Assembly (NCBI RefSeq): GCF_002101555.1
Contig: NZ_LQOL01000060.1
Coordinates: 57,944-121,943, forward strand
DNA length: 64,000 bases
From: Mycolicibacterium canariasense
GTDB lineage: Bacteria; Actinomycetota; Actinomycetes; Mycobacteriales; Mycobacteriaceae
Reading direction: 5' to 3'
Below the pieces are notes generated by a model. It was not told where the DNA came from, did not search any database, and saw nothing but the letters and a program-made list of their open reading frames with translations. Below are positions 28,101 through 36,526 of this stretch, piece after piece; within the stretch, counting starts at the first letter, position 1, and the number at the start of each line of letters is the position of its first letter. Position numbers and translations under genes: made by a program.

Positions 28101-30535
28101 CCGACGACTCGTTCTTCGACCTCGGCGGGCATTCGCTGCTGGCCACCAAACTGGTGGCCGCGGTGCGGGCGCGGTGCCGCGTCGACATCGGTGTGCAGCA
28201 GGTCTTCGAACTGGCCACCGTGGCGGCGCTGGCCGCACATATCGATACCGTGCGGGCCACCGGCAGTGGCAGCGACCGGCCCGCCATGACTCGCGTAGAC
28301 CGCACGGGGCCGCTGCAGATGTCCGCGGCGCAGCTGCGCCAGTGGTTCCAGTTCCGCATCGACGGACCCAACCCGGTCAACAACATCCCGTTCGCGGCGC
28401 GGCTCACCGGGCCCAGCGACGTCGAGGCGTTCATCGCCGCGATCACCGACGTCGTGGACCGGCACGAGATCCTGCGCACCACCTACCGCGAAATCGACGG
28501 CGCGCCTTACCAGATCGTCAATCCGAGTGAACCCGTGCCGGTACGCCGCGCCCGCGGTGACAACGACGAGTGGCTGCAGCGTGAGCTCGACGCCGAACGT
28601 CGCTACTGTTTCGACCTGGAACACGACCGGCCCATCCGCGCGGCCGTGCTGTCCACCCCCGAATGCCACGTGCTGTCCCTGGTGGTGCACCACATTGCCG
28701 CCGACCACTGGTCGGCGGGCGTGCTGTTCACCGACGTGCTCACCGCCTACCGCGCCCGCCGGGCCGGCGCGGCGCCGGACTTCGAGCCGCTGCCGGTGCA
28801 GTACGCCGATTACGCGGCGTGGCAGGCCGAGCTGCTGGCCGGTGACGAGCTTGCCGCGCAACGCGATTACTGGACCGACCAGCTGTCCGGGCTGCCCGAG
28901 GAGAACGGGCTGCGGCCGGACTTCCCGCGCCCGCCGGTCCCGACCGGTGACGGCGAGGCGCTGGGCTTCACCATCGACGCCGACACCCGGGCCCGGTTGG
29001 CCGAGTTGACCCGCGAACTCGGTATCACCGAATTCATGCTGCTGCAGGCCGCCGTCGCCGTCGCGCTGCACAAGGCCGGGGAGGGCACCGACATCCCGCT
29101 GGGCACGCCGGTGGCGGGCCGGACCGAACCCGAGCTGGATCAGCTCATCGGGTTCTTCATCAACATCGTCGTGCTGCGCAACGATCTGTCCGGCAACCCG
29201 ACGGTGCGTGAGGTGCTCCGGCGTGCCCGTGAGATGGCGCTGGCGGCGTATGCGCACCAGGACCTGCCGTTCGACCGGGTGGTGGACGCGGTCAGCCCGG
29301 TGCGGTCGTTGTCGCGCAACCCGCTGTTCGGCGTCGTCGTGCACGTGCGCGAGGAGTTGCCCGCCGACCGGGTCATCGACTCCTCCGTTGCCGACGGGCA
29401 GGAGCGAAGCGACTCGGGGGATCAGTACTGGGAAACGCGTTTCACCGCATTGGAACCCACCTTCGACGTGGCGCACGCCGACCTGTCGCTCAACTTCTTC
29501 GCCACGGCGGCGGACGGCTATCAGGGCACCGTCATCTTCCGCACCGAGCTGTACCAGCGGGCCACCGCGCAACGCCTGGTGGACTGGCTGCTGCGCGTCA
29601 TCGACGCCTTCGCCCACCATCCCGACGGCACCCTGCGCGATATCGCGATCGGCGGCGCCGAGCAGGTGGCCCAGTGGAGCGCCGTCGCGGCACCCGAGCC
29701 GGGATTGCCGCAGACCGCAGGGGCGGACCGGGTATACGTGCTCGACGAGTGGCTGTCCCCGGTCGGAGCGGGAGTGATCGGCGACGTGTACTACGCCGGC
29801 GGCGCCATCGACGAGGCGTACCAGAACGCTTCGGCCATGGCGCAATTCCGGTACCCGGCCAACCCGTTCGCGGCGGGCACGCGGCTGTACCGCACCGGTG
29901 ACCGCGCCCGCTGGAGCGACGCCGGGGCGCTGGATTACGTGGAGCGCGGTGACCACCGGGCGCAGGCCGCCCTGGAAGCGGTCGACGGGGTGGCCGCCGC
30001 GCTGACCCGGTACTGGGAAACCCGCACCGGCGCGGTGCTCGCCGGCTATGTGGTACCGGCAGATCCGCAGGCCGATGTCGCCGCGTTCGCCGACACCGTG
30101 CGGGCCGCGCTGCCCGAAGAGTTCGCGGCGCTGCGCATCACGGTGCTCGACGGCCTCGACGGGGTGGCAGTGCCGCGTCCGGTGCTGGCCTCGTCGGGCC
30201 CGTTCGAACCGGCGGCGACCGACACCGAGCGCACGCTGGCCGCGATGCTCAGCACCTTGCTCGGGGTCGAGGAGTTCGGCAGGCACGACGACTTCTTCAC
30301 CCTGGGCGGGGACAGCATCCTGGCCGTGCAGCTGGCCGCCCGCGCCCGTGACGCCGGGGTGGCCCTGACGGCGCGGATGGTGTTCGAACACCCGGTGTTG
30401 GCCGAACTGGCGGCCGCGCTGGACGCCAAGGCCGGGCAGGCGCAGGTCGCCGACACCCGGCACGCCCCGATGGCCGCCTCCGGGCTGTCCGCCGATGAGC
30501 TGGCCGAGCTGACGGCGGGGTGGCAAACACAGTGA
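25115..30535 (+). CDS. mbtE: Mycobactin NRPS MbtE (C-A-PCP-C-vestigial A-PCP)
   Basis: An 1806-residue synthetase that adds the first (N-hydroxy, N-acyl) lysine. Domains in order: condensation (HHIAWDDGS, about 173), adenylation about 480-960 (IYTSGSTGLPKG about 614; KIRGFRIELGE), carrier (FFDLGGHSLLATK, Ser about 1007), second condensation (from about 1064; HHIAADHWS about 1192), then about 150 residues matching only the C-terminal part of an adenylation domain (LDEWLSPVGAGVIGDVYY, LYRTGDRARW), then a carrier (FFTLGGDSILAVQ, Ser about 1733). The second A region lacks the ATP-binding core motifs and the KIRG segment, so it should be inactive. Starts GTG in a GTGA overlap. Confidence 0.92.
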   Translation: MTDIADATTTTGRDARLELMRRKLAERGLSAAQATEPDPAALSDGQRRMWFVQSADPTGVLLNVCVSYRLTGPVDPAALRAAVDAVGRRHPILRTTYATDENGEPTPTVHDDLRPGWAYHDVSDKSERARALRLEVLAQREFGTPFDLSIDAPLRITLVRTGADEHVMLLVAHHIAWDDGSWRVFFTDLTRAYEGADLGPTPRPPAPAADTTDEDLAHWRTVLADPPEPLELPGPSGSAVPTGFRSQLSTLALPAGTVDKVAALARDTGATPYMVLLAAFGVLLHRYTHADDFLVASPVVNRGTDEAIGYYGNTVAMRLRPKGTQGFRDLVIAARDTAVAAFAHQRVNLDRVVAELNPDRRHGAERMTRVSFGFREPDGGGFRPAGIACTRAELRSHVTQLPLGFMVEWHADGATVEAEHLTEIIDTDLASNMLAHFAVLLDNALAQPDLPVQRLELFTAEDQAWLHAVSHGERFDTPPTTLTALVQEQAARTPDAVAVTYEGRHYSYRELNEEANRVAHWLIAQGVGTEDRVAVLLEKSPELVITALGIVKAGAVYLPVDPGYPEDRLNYILSDSDPKVVIRQPVPDLESFGTVDPTDADRVRPLLPENTAYLIYTSGSTGLPKGVPVPHRPIAEYFVWFGDEYQVSQDDRLLQVASQGFDVSIGELFGMLAAGARLVIPKPGGLGDIGYLTALLRDEGITSMHFVPSLLGLFLSLPGVSEWRSLQRVPIGGEALPGEVADKFHATFDALLHNFYGPTETVLNCTRFKVEGKQGSRIVPIGTPKINTTIHLLDDALQPVPVGVIGEIYIGGTHVAHGYHRRHGLTAERFVADPFNPGGRMYRSGDLARRNADGDIEFVGRADEQVKIRGFRIELGEVAAAISVDPSVGQAVVVVSDLPTLGRSLVAYVTPAADGDAVQVDRIRARVAAALPEYMIPAAYVEIDEIPITAHGKIDRSALPEPEISAGTEYREPGTDTERAIAGLFAELLGRDEVGADDSFFDLGGHSLLATKLVAAVRARCRVDIGVQQVFELATVAALAAHIDTVRATGSGSDRPAMTRVDRTGPLQMSAAQLRQWFQFRIDGPNPVNNIPFAARLTGPSDVEAFIAAITDVVDRHEILRTTYREIDGAPYQIVNPSEPVPVRRARGDNDEWLQRELDAERRYCFDLEHDRPIRAAVLSTPECHVLSLVVHHIAADHWSAGVLFTDVLTAYRARRAGAAPDFEPLPVQYADYAAWQAELLAGDELAAQRDYWTDQLSGLPEENGLRPDFPRPPVPTGDGEALGFTIDADTRARLAELTRELGITEFMLLQAAVAVALHKAGEGTDIPLGTPVAGRTEPELDQLIGFFINIVVLRNDLSGNPTVREVLRRAREMALAAYAHQDLPFDRVVDAVSPVRSLSRNPLFGVVVHVREELPADRVIDSSVADGQERSDSGDQYWETRFTALEPTFDVAHADLSLNFFATAADGYQGTVIFRTELYQRATAQRLVDWLLRVIDAFAHHPDGTLRDIAIGGAEQVAQWSAVAAPEPGLPQTAGADRVYVLDEWLSPVGAGVIGDVYYAGGAIDEAYQNASAMAQFRYPANPFAAGTRLYRTGDRARWSDAGALDYVERGDHRAQAALEAVDGVAAALTRYWETRTGAVLAGYVVPADPQADVAAFADTVRAALPEEFAALRITVLDGLDGVAVPRPVLASSGPFEPAATDTERTLAAMLSTLLGVEEFGRHDDFFTLGGDSILAVQLAARARDAGVALTARMVFEHPVLAELAAALDAKAGQAQVADTRHAPMAASGLSADELAELTAGWQTQ
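29401..29420. repeat. GAGCGAAGCGA-type repeat inside mbtE
   Basis: GGAGCGAAGCGACTCGGGGG is read in frame as part of GQERSDSGDQ, about residues 1428-1437, in the second condensation domain. It matches the short dispersed element found at other gene ends here. Confidence 0.5.
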
Positions 30536-33500
30536 CCGACGCACCGGCCATCCTCGACGTGATGGCCCTCAGCCCGCTGCAGCAGGGGCTGTACTCGCTG
30601 GCCGGCCTCACCGACGGCGGCGCCGATCCGTACTTCATCGCGATGGCCGCCGACGTCGAGGGCGGCCTGGACGCCGCGCTGCTGCGGTCCTGCGCCGAGG
30701 CGATGCTGGAACGCCATCCCAATGTGCGGGTCAGCTTCTTCCAGGGCAAGCTCAGCCGTCCGGTCGCGGTGGTGCCCGCGACCTTCGAGCTGCCGTGGGA
30801 GCATGTCGTCGTCGACACCGAGGCGGACGCGGCGGCATTGGAGGACGAGGCTCGCCGCCGCCCGTTCGATCTGACCCGCGGCCCGGCGATCCGGTTCCTG
30901 CTGGCCGAGATGCCGCATTCCCGGTGGCGCCTGGTGGTCGTCGCGCATCACATCGTCATCGACGGATGGTCGCTGCCGGTGTTCGTCGGCGAACTGCTCG
31001 GGCTGTACCGGGCGGGGGGCGACCTGACGGCGCTGCCGCCGCAACCCCGGCCGTATCGCGATTACATCGGGTGGCTGGCCGCCCGGGACCCGGAGGTCAG
31101 CCTGCAGCGCTGGCGCACCCACCTGGCCGGTCTGGACGGCCCGACCATGCTGGCACCCGCGCTCTCGGGCGGGGAGGCCGCGCCCGGACTGCCGCGACGC
31201 ACCGAGGTGACCCTCGACGAGGCGGGCACCACCGAACTGCTCGACGCCGCCCGCGCCCGCGGTGTCACCGTCAGCACGCTGTTCCAGATGGCTTGGGCGG
31301 CAATCCTGTCCGCATGCACCGACCGCACCGACGTGGTGTTCGGGGTGACGGTGTCGGGCCGGCCCGACGACCTGGCCGGGGTCGAATCCATGGTCGGTCT
31401 GTTCATCAACACCGTGCCGCTGCGCGTGCTCCTGGATCCGGCGGGCCGCGTCGGCGCGCAATGCCTTGCCCTGCAACGCGAAGCCGCCGAACTACGCGAC
31501 CACGGCTACCTGAGTCACACCGAGCTGCGGTCGGCCGGCGGGATCGGCGAGTTGTACGACACCCTGTTGGTGTACGAGAACTTCCCGCCGGGGGGTCTCG
31601 TCGGCAGCGGCGACTTCGACCTCGGCGGTGCGGTGATCCGCCCGTCCGCGCTGGAAAGCCTGTCGCATTTCCCGATCACCATCGCCGCCCACCCCACGCG
31701 CGGCCGGCTCACGGTGCTGGTCGAAACCCTGGACGGCGCAATGGGGCTGGTGGATCCGCAGACGCTCGGGGAACGGGTGCTGGTGGTGGTGCGCGGTCTG
31801 CTGGCGCATTGGGACCGTCCGCTGCGCGAGGTCACCGTCACCGTAGGCGACGAGGCCGCGGTGCTGCCCGCCAAAGACACCCACACCTATGCGGGCGGAT
31901 TCCACACCGCCTTCACCGAGGCCGCCGCCGACCGGTTGGGCGCGGTCGCGCTGAGCTGGGAGGGTGGGGAGCTCACCTATCGCCAACTCGACGAAGCCGC
32001 CGACCGGCTGGCCGCCGAACTGGTCCGCCGTGGGGTGTCCACCGAAACCCCGGTGCCGATCCTGCTGCGCCGCGGACCCGATTACGTCGTCGCCATGCTG
32101 GCCGTGCTCAAGGCCGGCGGCATGATCGTGCCGCTGGATCCCGGCATGCCGGACAGCCGCATCGACGACATCATCGGGCAGACCGGTGCCACGGTCATCG
32201 TCGACGACAGCGTCCTCGCCGCGGTCGCCGATGCGCCGATACCCGAATTCGTCCCCGCGCCGGTACGGCCCGGTCAGGGTGCCTACATCGTGTTCACGTC
32301 GGGCACCACCGGAAAACCCAAGGGCGTCATCGGAACTCATCAGGCCCTGCTGGCCTACGCGGCCGACCATGCGCGCAATGTGCTGCGGCCGGCCAGACGG
32401 CGGCTACGCATCGCGCACGCCTGGTCGTTCACCTTCGACGCCGCCTGGCAACCGCTGGTGGCCCTGCTGGACGGGCACTGCGTCCACATCGTCGGCGACG
32501 CCGTGCAACGCGACGCCGAGGCGCTGGTCGCCGAGATCGCCCGCTTCGGCCTCGACATGATCGACACCACCCCGTCGATGTTCGGGCAGCTGCGGGCCGC
32601 AGGGTTGCTGACCACCGTCCCGCTGGCGGTGCTGGCCCTGGGCGGTGAGGCCGTCGACACCGCCGCCTGGCAAGCCATCCAGGCCGAATGCGCCCGCACC
32701 GGGGTGCGCGCACACAACTGCTACGGCCCCACCGAAACCACCGTGGAGGCCGTCGTCGCCAGGATCGCCGACCACGAGCAGCCGTGCATCGGCCATCCCA
32801 CCGACCCCACCACCGCACGGGTGCTGGACGGCTGGCTGCGGCCGGTGCCCGACGGCGTGGCCGGCGAGCTGTACCTGACCGGTGGTCAGCTGACCCGGGG
32901 ATACGTGGGCCGGATGGGGGAGACCGCAGGCCGATTCGTCGCAGACCCGTTCATCCCCGGTGCCCGGATGTACCGCACCGGTGATGTGGTGCGCCGCGGG
33001 CCGGGCGGCGCCCTACAGTTCATCGGCCGCCGCGACGATCAGGTGAAGATCCGCGGTTTCCGGGTAGAACCCGGTGAGGTGGCCGCGGCCCTGCACCGCC
33101 ACCCCGACGTGTCCCACGCGCATGTGGCGGTGCGCCGGCACCGCAACGGTCCACGGCTGACCGCTTACGTTGTCATCGGGGCGAGCGGAGCGACGGGGAA
33201 AGATATCGGGGCGAGCGGAGCGACGGGGAAAGATACCGGTGCGAGCGCAGCGACCGGGAAAAATCCCGGGGCGAGCGGAGCGACGCCGGCGAGCAGAACC
33301 GCGGCGCTGCGTGGGCATCTGGCGACCATCTTGCCCAGATATCTTGTCCCACACCACATCATCGAGGTGGACCAGATCCCGTTGACGCCGCACGGCAAGG
33401 TCGATGACGCGGCATTGGCCGCGCTGGACGCCAGGCACGACGGCGACGAGGTGACCGGCCCGGCCACCGCCACCGAGACGGTGCTGGCCGAGGTGCTCGG

Positions 33501-34986
33501 CGATCTGCTGGATGTGCAACGGGTGGACGTCACCGCGGATTTCCTCGACCTCGGGCTGGACAGCATCGTGGCGCTGTCGGTGGTACAGGCGGTGCGCCGC
33601 CGCGGTATCCCGGTGCGGGCACGGCTGATGCTGGAATGCGCCAGCATCCGTGAACTCGCGCAGGCCCTGGACGCCGATGCGGCAGAGGCGGCCGAGGCGC
33701 ACGCCGACCCGGAGGACACCGGACCCATCCCGCTGCTCCCCGCCGGCTATTGGCTGCTGGCGCACGGCGACTCACGCCGACTGGCCCAGACCGAGGCGAT
33801 CCGGCTGCCCCCCGGGGCAACGCGGCATCGGCTGGAAACGGTGTTGCGCTCCGTGATCGACGGTCACGGAGCGCTGCGCAGCAGACTCGATCCCGCCAGC
33901 ATGACCCTCGTCGCGCATCCGGTCGGGGAGGTGCTCACCGAGGCATCCGCCTCCGGTGACCTGGCCACCGCCGTCGCCCAGCACACCGAGCGCTCGTTGG
34001 CACACCTGGACCCGGCGGCGGGGGAGATGGTGCGCGCGGTGTTGCTGCACCACGACAGTGGGGCCGACGTGCTGCTGCTGACCGCGCACGTCCTGGCGAT
34101 GGACCCCGCATCGTGGCGGATCGTCCTGGGTGAGCTGGAAACCGCCTGGCATGCAGTGGCTTCCGGTCACCCACCGCACCCGGTGCGTGAGCACACGTCG
34201 TTGCGGCGGTGGTCCAACATCCTGGCCGAGCGCGCTCTGAAGCTGGACACCTGTGACTTCTGGGAGGCCCAACTCATCGGTGACGATCCGGAACTGGGCA
34301 ACCGTCGGGTCTGCCCGGCCACCGACCGCGTGGGCGACGTGGTGGTCAGCATGTCGTTCACCGATCCGGAGGTGACGGCCCGGGCGACGGCCGGTGTGCT
34401 GCCCGACCTGCTGACGGCGGCGACCGCCCGCATGATCACCGCCTGGCGGCGGGCCCGCGGGCAGGCGACGCCGGCGCCGCTGCTGGCATTGGAAACCCAC
34501 GGCCGCGCCGACGCCGTCGTGTCGGCCGGGCTGACCGACGACTCCCGCCGGATCGACACCGGTGACACCGTCGGCCTGCTGAGCGCGATCTACCCGCTGC
34601 GGGTCGTCGACGACACCGTGGCGCCGATTCCCGGCGACGGTATCGACTATCCGCTGCTGCGGTACCTGCGCACCGACACCGCCGAACGGCTTGGTGCGTA
34701 CCGTGATCCGCAGGTCCTGCTGAACTATCTGGGCCGGATCCACCACGCGGGTGGATCGGAGGCCCTGCTGCCAGACCGCGAACTGCTGGCCAAGCTGTCC
34801 CCGACCCCGGAGCCCGGCTTGGCCGTCCGCCACGAGCTCACGCTCAACGTGGCACTGATCGAACGCAACGGGGTGCCGGTACTGGGCAGCCAGTGGCGCA
34901 CCCTGCCCGACATCCTGTCCGCCGCCGACGTCGCCACCCTGCAGGCGATGTGGCAGGACGCCTTACGAGAGGTGACCGCAACATGA
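30532..34986 (+). CDS. mbtF: Mycobactin NRPS MbtF (C-A-PCP-C-like)
   Basis: A 1484-residue terminal synthetase, adding the second lysine that becomes the cyclic hydroxamate. Domains: condensation-type from the N-terminus (LSPLQQGLYSL; HHIVIDGWS about 139), adenylation about 470-930 (VFTSGTTGKPKG about 586; KIRGFRVEPGE), carrier (FLDLGLDSIVALS, Ser about 1010) and a C-terminal condensation/epimerase-like domain from about 1065. In that last domain the HHxxxDG motif is degenerate (AHVLAMDPASW). Residues about 884-918 are a 10-residue tandem repeat. The GTG at 30532 fits the GTGA overlap pattern of the operon; GTG at 30520 is possible. Confidence 0.92.
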   Translation: MTDAPAILDVMALSPLQQGLYSLAGLTDGGADPYFIAMAADVEGGLDAALLRSCAEAMLERHPNVRVSFFQGKLSRPVAVVPATFELPWEHVVVDTEADAAALEDEARRRPFDLTRGPAIRFLLAEMPHSRWRLVVVAHHIVIDGWSLPVFVGELLGLYRAGGDLTALPPQPRPYRDYIGWLAARDPEVSLQRWRTHLAGLDGPTMLAPALSGGEAAPGLPRRTEVTLDEAGTTELLDAARARGVTVSTLFQMAWAAILSACTDRTDVVFGVTVSGRPDDLAGVESMVGLFINTVPLRVLLDPAGRVGAQCLALQREAAELRDHGYLSHTELRSAGGIGELYDTLLVYENFPPGGLVGSGDFDLGGAVIRPSALESLSHFPITIAAHPTRGRLTVLVETLDGAMGLVDPQTLGERVLVVVRGLLAHWDRPLREVTVTVGDEAAVLPAKDTHTYAGGFHTAFTEAAADRLGAVALSWEGGELTYRQLDEAADRLAAELVRRGVSTETPVPILLRRGPDYVVAMLAVLKAGGMIVPLDPGMPDSRIDDIIGQTGATVIVDDSVLAAVADAPIPEFVPAPVRPGQGAYIVFTSGTTGKPKGVIGTHQALLAYAADHARNVLRPARRRLRIAHAWSFTFDAAWQPLVALLDGHCVHIVGDAVQRDAEALVAEIARFGLDMIDTTPSMFGQLRAAGLLTTVPLAVLALGGEAVDTAAWQAIQAECARTGVRAHNCYGPTETTVEAVVARIADHEQPCIGHPTDPTTARVLDGWLRPVPDGVAGELYLTGGQLTRGYVGRMGETAGRFVADPFIPGARMYRTGDVVRRGPGGALQFIGRRDDQVKIRGFRVEPGEVAAALHRHPDVSHAHVAVRRHRNGPRLTAYVVIGASGATGKDIGASGATGKDTGASAATGKNPGASGATPASRTAALRGHLATILPRYLVPHHIIEVDQIPLTPHGKVDDAALAALDARHDGDEVTGPATATETVLAEVLGDLLDVQRVDVTADFLDLGLDSIVALSVVQAVRRRGIPVRARLMLECASIRELAQALDADAAEAAEAHADPEDTGPIPLLPAGYWLLAHGDSRRLAQTEAIRLPPGATRHRLETVLRSVIDGHGALRSRLDPASMTLVAHPVGEVLTEASASGDLATAVAQHTERSLAHLDPAAGEMVRAVLLHHDSGADVLLLTAHVLAMDPASWRIVLGELETAWHAVASGHPPHPVREHTSLRRWSNILAERALKLDTCDFWEAQLIGDDPELGNRRVCPATDRVGDVVVSMSFTDPEVTARATAGVLPDLLTAATARMITAWRRARGQATPAPLLALETHGRADAVVSAGLTDDSRRIDTGDTVGLLSAIYPLRVVDDTVAPIPGDGIDYPLLRYLRTDTAERLGAYRDPQVLLNYLGRIHHAGGSEALLPDRELLAKLSPTPEPGLAVRHELTLNVALIERNGVPVLGSQWRTLPDILSAADVATLQAMWQDALREVTAT
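33181..33285 (+). repeat. 30-bp tandem repeat, 3.5 copies, in frame within mbtF
   Basis: Units start at 33181, 33211 and 33241, with a half unit at 33271. Each begins GCGAGCGGAGCGACGGGGAA or a close variant. The length is a multiple of three, so it encodes repeats of GASGATGKD-type sequence. Units 1 and 2 differ at two of 30 positions; unit 3 is more diverged. It lies between the main and C-terminal parts of the adenylation domain. Confidence 0.95.
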
Positions 34987-36317
34987 CACAGAAACTGGCC
35001 ATCATCGGCGCCGGCGCCAAAGCCGTCGCCGTCGCGGCCAAGGCAGCCGAACTGCGCGCCATGGGTGTGCAGGCCCCCGAAGTGATCGCGGTGGAACGCA
35101 CCGCGATCGCCGCCAACTGGCAGGCCGCCGGCGGTTGGACCGACGGCCAGCACCGGCTGGGCACCGGGCCGGAGAAGGACGTCGGTTTCCCGTACCAGTC
35201 CGCCCTGGTGCCGCGGCGCAACGCCGAACTGGATGAACGGATGACCCGGCACAGCTGGCAGTCCTATCTGGTGGGCACCGGGCAGTTCGCCGAATGGGTG
35301 GACCGGGGTCGACCCGCGCCCACCCACCGGCGGTGGAGCCAGTACCTGCAGTGGGTGGCCGACCGGGTGGGCATGTCGGTGACGCTGGGGGAGGTCACCG
35401 AGATCGGTCTGGACGGGTCGGGCTGGGAGCTGACGACGCGGGAGCAGACCGTGCGGGCCGATGCGCTGATGATCACCGGACCCGGCCAGGCGGAGCGTTC
35501 ACTGCTGCCCGGTAATCCGCGGGTGCTGTCCATCGCGCAGTTCTGGCATCGGGCCGCCGCGCAGGAATTGATCGCCGCCGACCGGGTGGCCGTCATCGGC
35601 GGCGGTGAGACCGCGGGCACCATGCTCGACGAGCTGTTCCGGCACCGGGTTTCGACCATCACCGTGATCTCACCGCAGGTGACGTTGTTCACCCGCGGTG
35701 AGGGTTTTTTCGAGAACACCCTGTATTCGGACCCCACCCACTGGGATGGTTTGACCCTGGCCGAGAAGCGGGATGCGATGAACCGCACCGACCGCGGGGT
35801 GTTCTCGGTGCGCGTGCAGGAGGCGTTGCTCGCCGACGATCGGATCCGGCACCTGCGCGGCCGGGTGGCCCACGCGGTGGCCCGCGATGAGCGCATCCGG
35901 CTCACCCTGGAGACCGAGCGGGGCAGTGAGCGCTTGGAAACGGTGCACGGTTTCGATCTGGTGATCGACGGTTCGGGCGCCAACGCGATGTGGTTCCAGC
36001 CGCTGTTGCGCCAGGAAGCCCTCGACGTGCTCGAGCTCGGGCTGGGCGGCCCATTGACCAGTGACCGTCTCCAGGAGGCGATCGGCCACGACCTGTCCGT
36101 CGAGGATGTCGAGCCCAAGCTGTTCCTACCCGGGCTCGCCGGCCTGACCCAGGGACCGGGCTTCCCGAATCTCAGTTGCCTGGGTCGCTTGTCCGACCGC
36201 GTCCTCGGGTCGCCCGCATTCACCACCGCCGCCCAGAGGAGCGGCCACGAGCGAAGCTCGCGAGCGAATCAGCAATCCGAAACTGCGGGCTCCGAGCTCG
36301 CGAGGAGGGCGCAGTGA
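34983..36317 (+). CDS. mbtG: Lysine N6-hydroxylase MbtG
   Basis: A 444-residue FAD- and NADPH-dependent N-monooxygenase that makes the hydroxamate of the lysines. FAD-binding motif is IIGAGAKAVAVAAKA at the N-terminus, the NADPH motif VAVIGGGETAGTMLDEL about residue 200, and the family's ATGY-like region is represented near VIDGSGANAMWF. It overlaps mbtF by ATGA. The last about 25 residues (SGHERSSRANQQSETAGSEL) are encoded by a dispersed GAGCGAAGC repeat and look like an acquired tail; the real family homology ends near VLGSPAFTTAA. Confidence 0.93.
   Translation: MTQKLAIIGAGAKAVAVAAKAAELRAMGVQAPEVIAVERTAIAANWQAAGGWTDGQHRLGTGPEKDVGFPYQSALVPRRNAELDERMTRHSWQSYLVGTGQFAEWVDRGRPAPTHRRWSQYLQWVADRVGMSVTLGEVTEIGLDGSGWELTTREQTVRADALMITGPGQAERSLLPGNPRVLSIAQFWHRAAAQELIAADRVAVIGGGETAGTMLDELFRHRVSTITVISPQVTLFTRGEGFFENTLYSDPTHWDGLTLAEKRDAMNRTDRGVFSVRVQEALLADDRIRHLRGRVAHAVARDERIRLTLETERGSERLETVHGFDLVIDGSGANAMWFQPLLRQEALDVLELGLGGPLTSDRLQEAIGHDLSVEDVEPKLFLPGLAGLTQGPGFPNLSCLGRLSDRVLGSPAFTTAAQRSGHERSSRANQQSETAGSELARRAQ
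36249..36274. repeat. GAGCGAAGC-type dispersed element at the 3' end of mbtG
   Basis: GAGCGAAGCTCGCGAGCGAA then TCAGCA closely matches the element after phoH (50153-50179). Here it is translated as the C-terminal tail of MbtG. Confidence 0.6.
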
Positions 36318-36523
36318 GCACGAATCCGTTCGACGACGAGAACGGCGCCTTCTACGTTCTGCTCAACGACGAGGAGCAGTACAGCCTGTGGCCGGCGTTC
36401 GTCGACGTACCCGCCGGCTGGCGGGTGGTGTTCGGTGCGAGCACCCGGGCCGACTGTGTGGCCTACGTCGAGGAGAGCTGGACCGATCTGAGGCCAAAGA
36501 GCTTGCGCGACGCCATGTCCTGA
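36314..36523 (+). CDS. mbtH: MbtH-like protein
   Basis: A 69-residue MbtH-family cofactor that binds NRPS adenylation domains and keeps them soluble and active. Family motifs are all present: NDEEQYSLWP, VPAGWRVVFG and the C-terminal SWTDLRPKSLRDAM. Starts with GTG overlapping the mbtG stop (GTGA), with GAGGAGGG at 36302-36308 as Shine-Dalgarno. It closes the mbtB-to-mbtH operon and is convergent with the SIS-domain gene, 3 bp apart. Confidence 0.96.
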   Translation: MSTNPFDDENGAFYVLLNDEEQYSLWPAFVDVPAGWRVVFGASTRADCVAYVEESWTDLRPKSLRDAMS

Positions 36524-36526
36524 ACG

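Noticed and set aside
27368..30544. 1058-codon minus-strand frame opposite mbtE
   Set aside because: Same antisense shadow effect; the sense strand shows complete NRPS motifs across the whole stretch.
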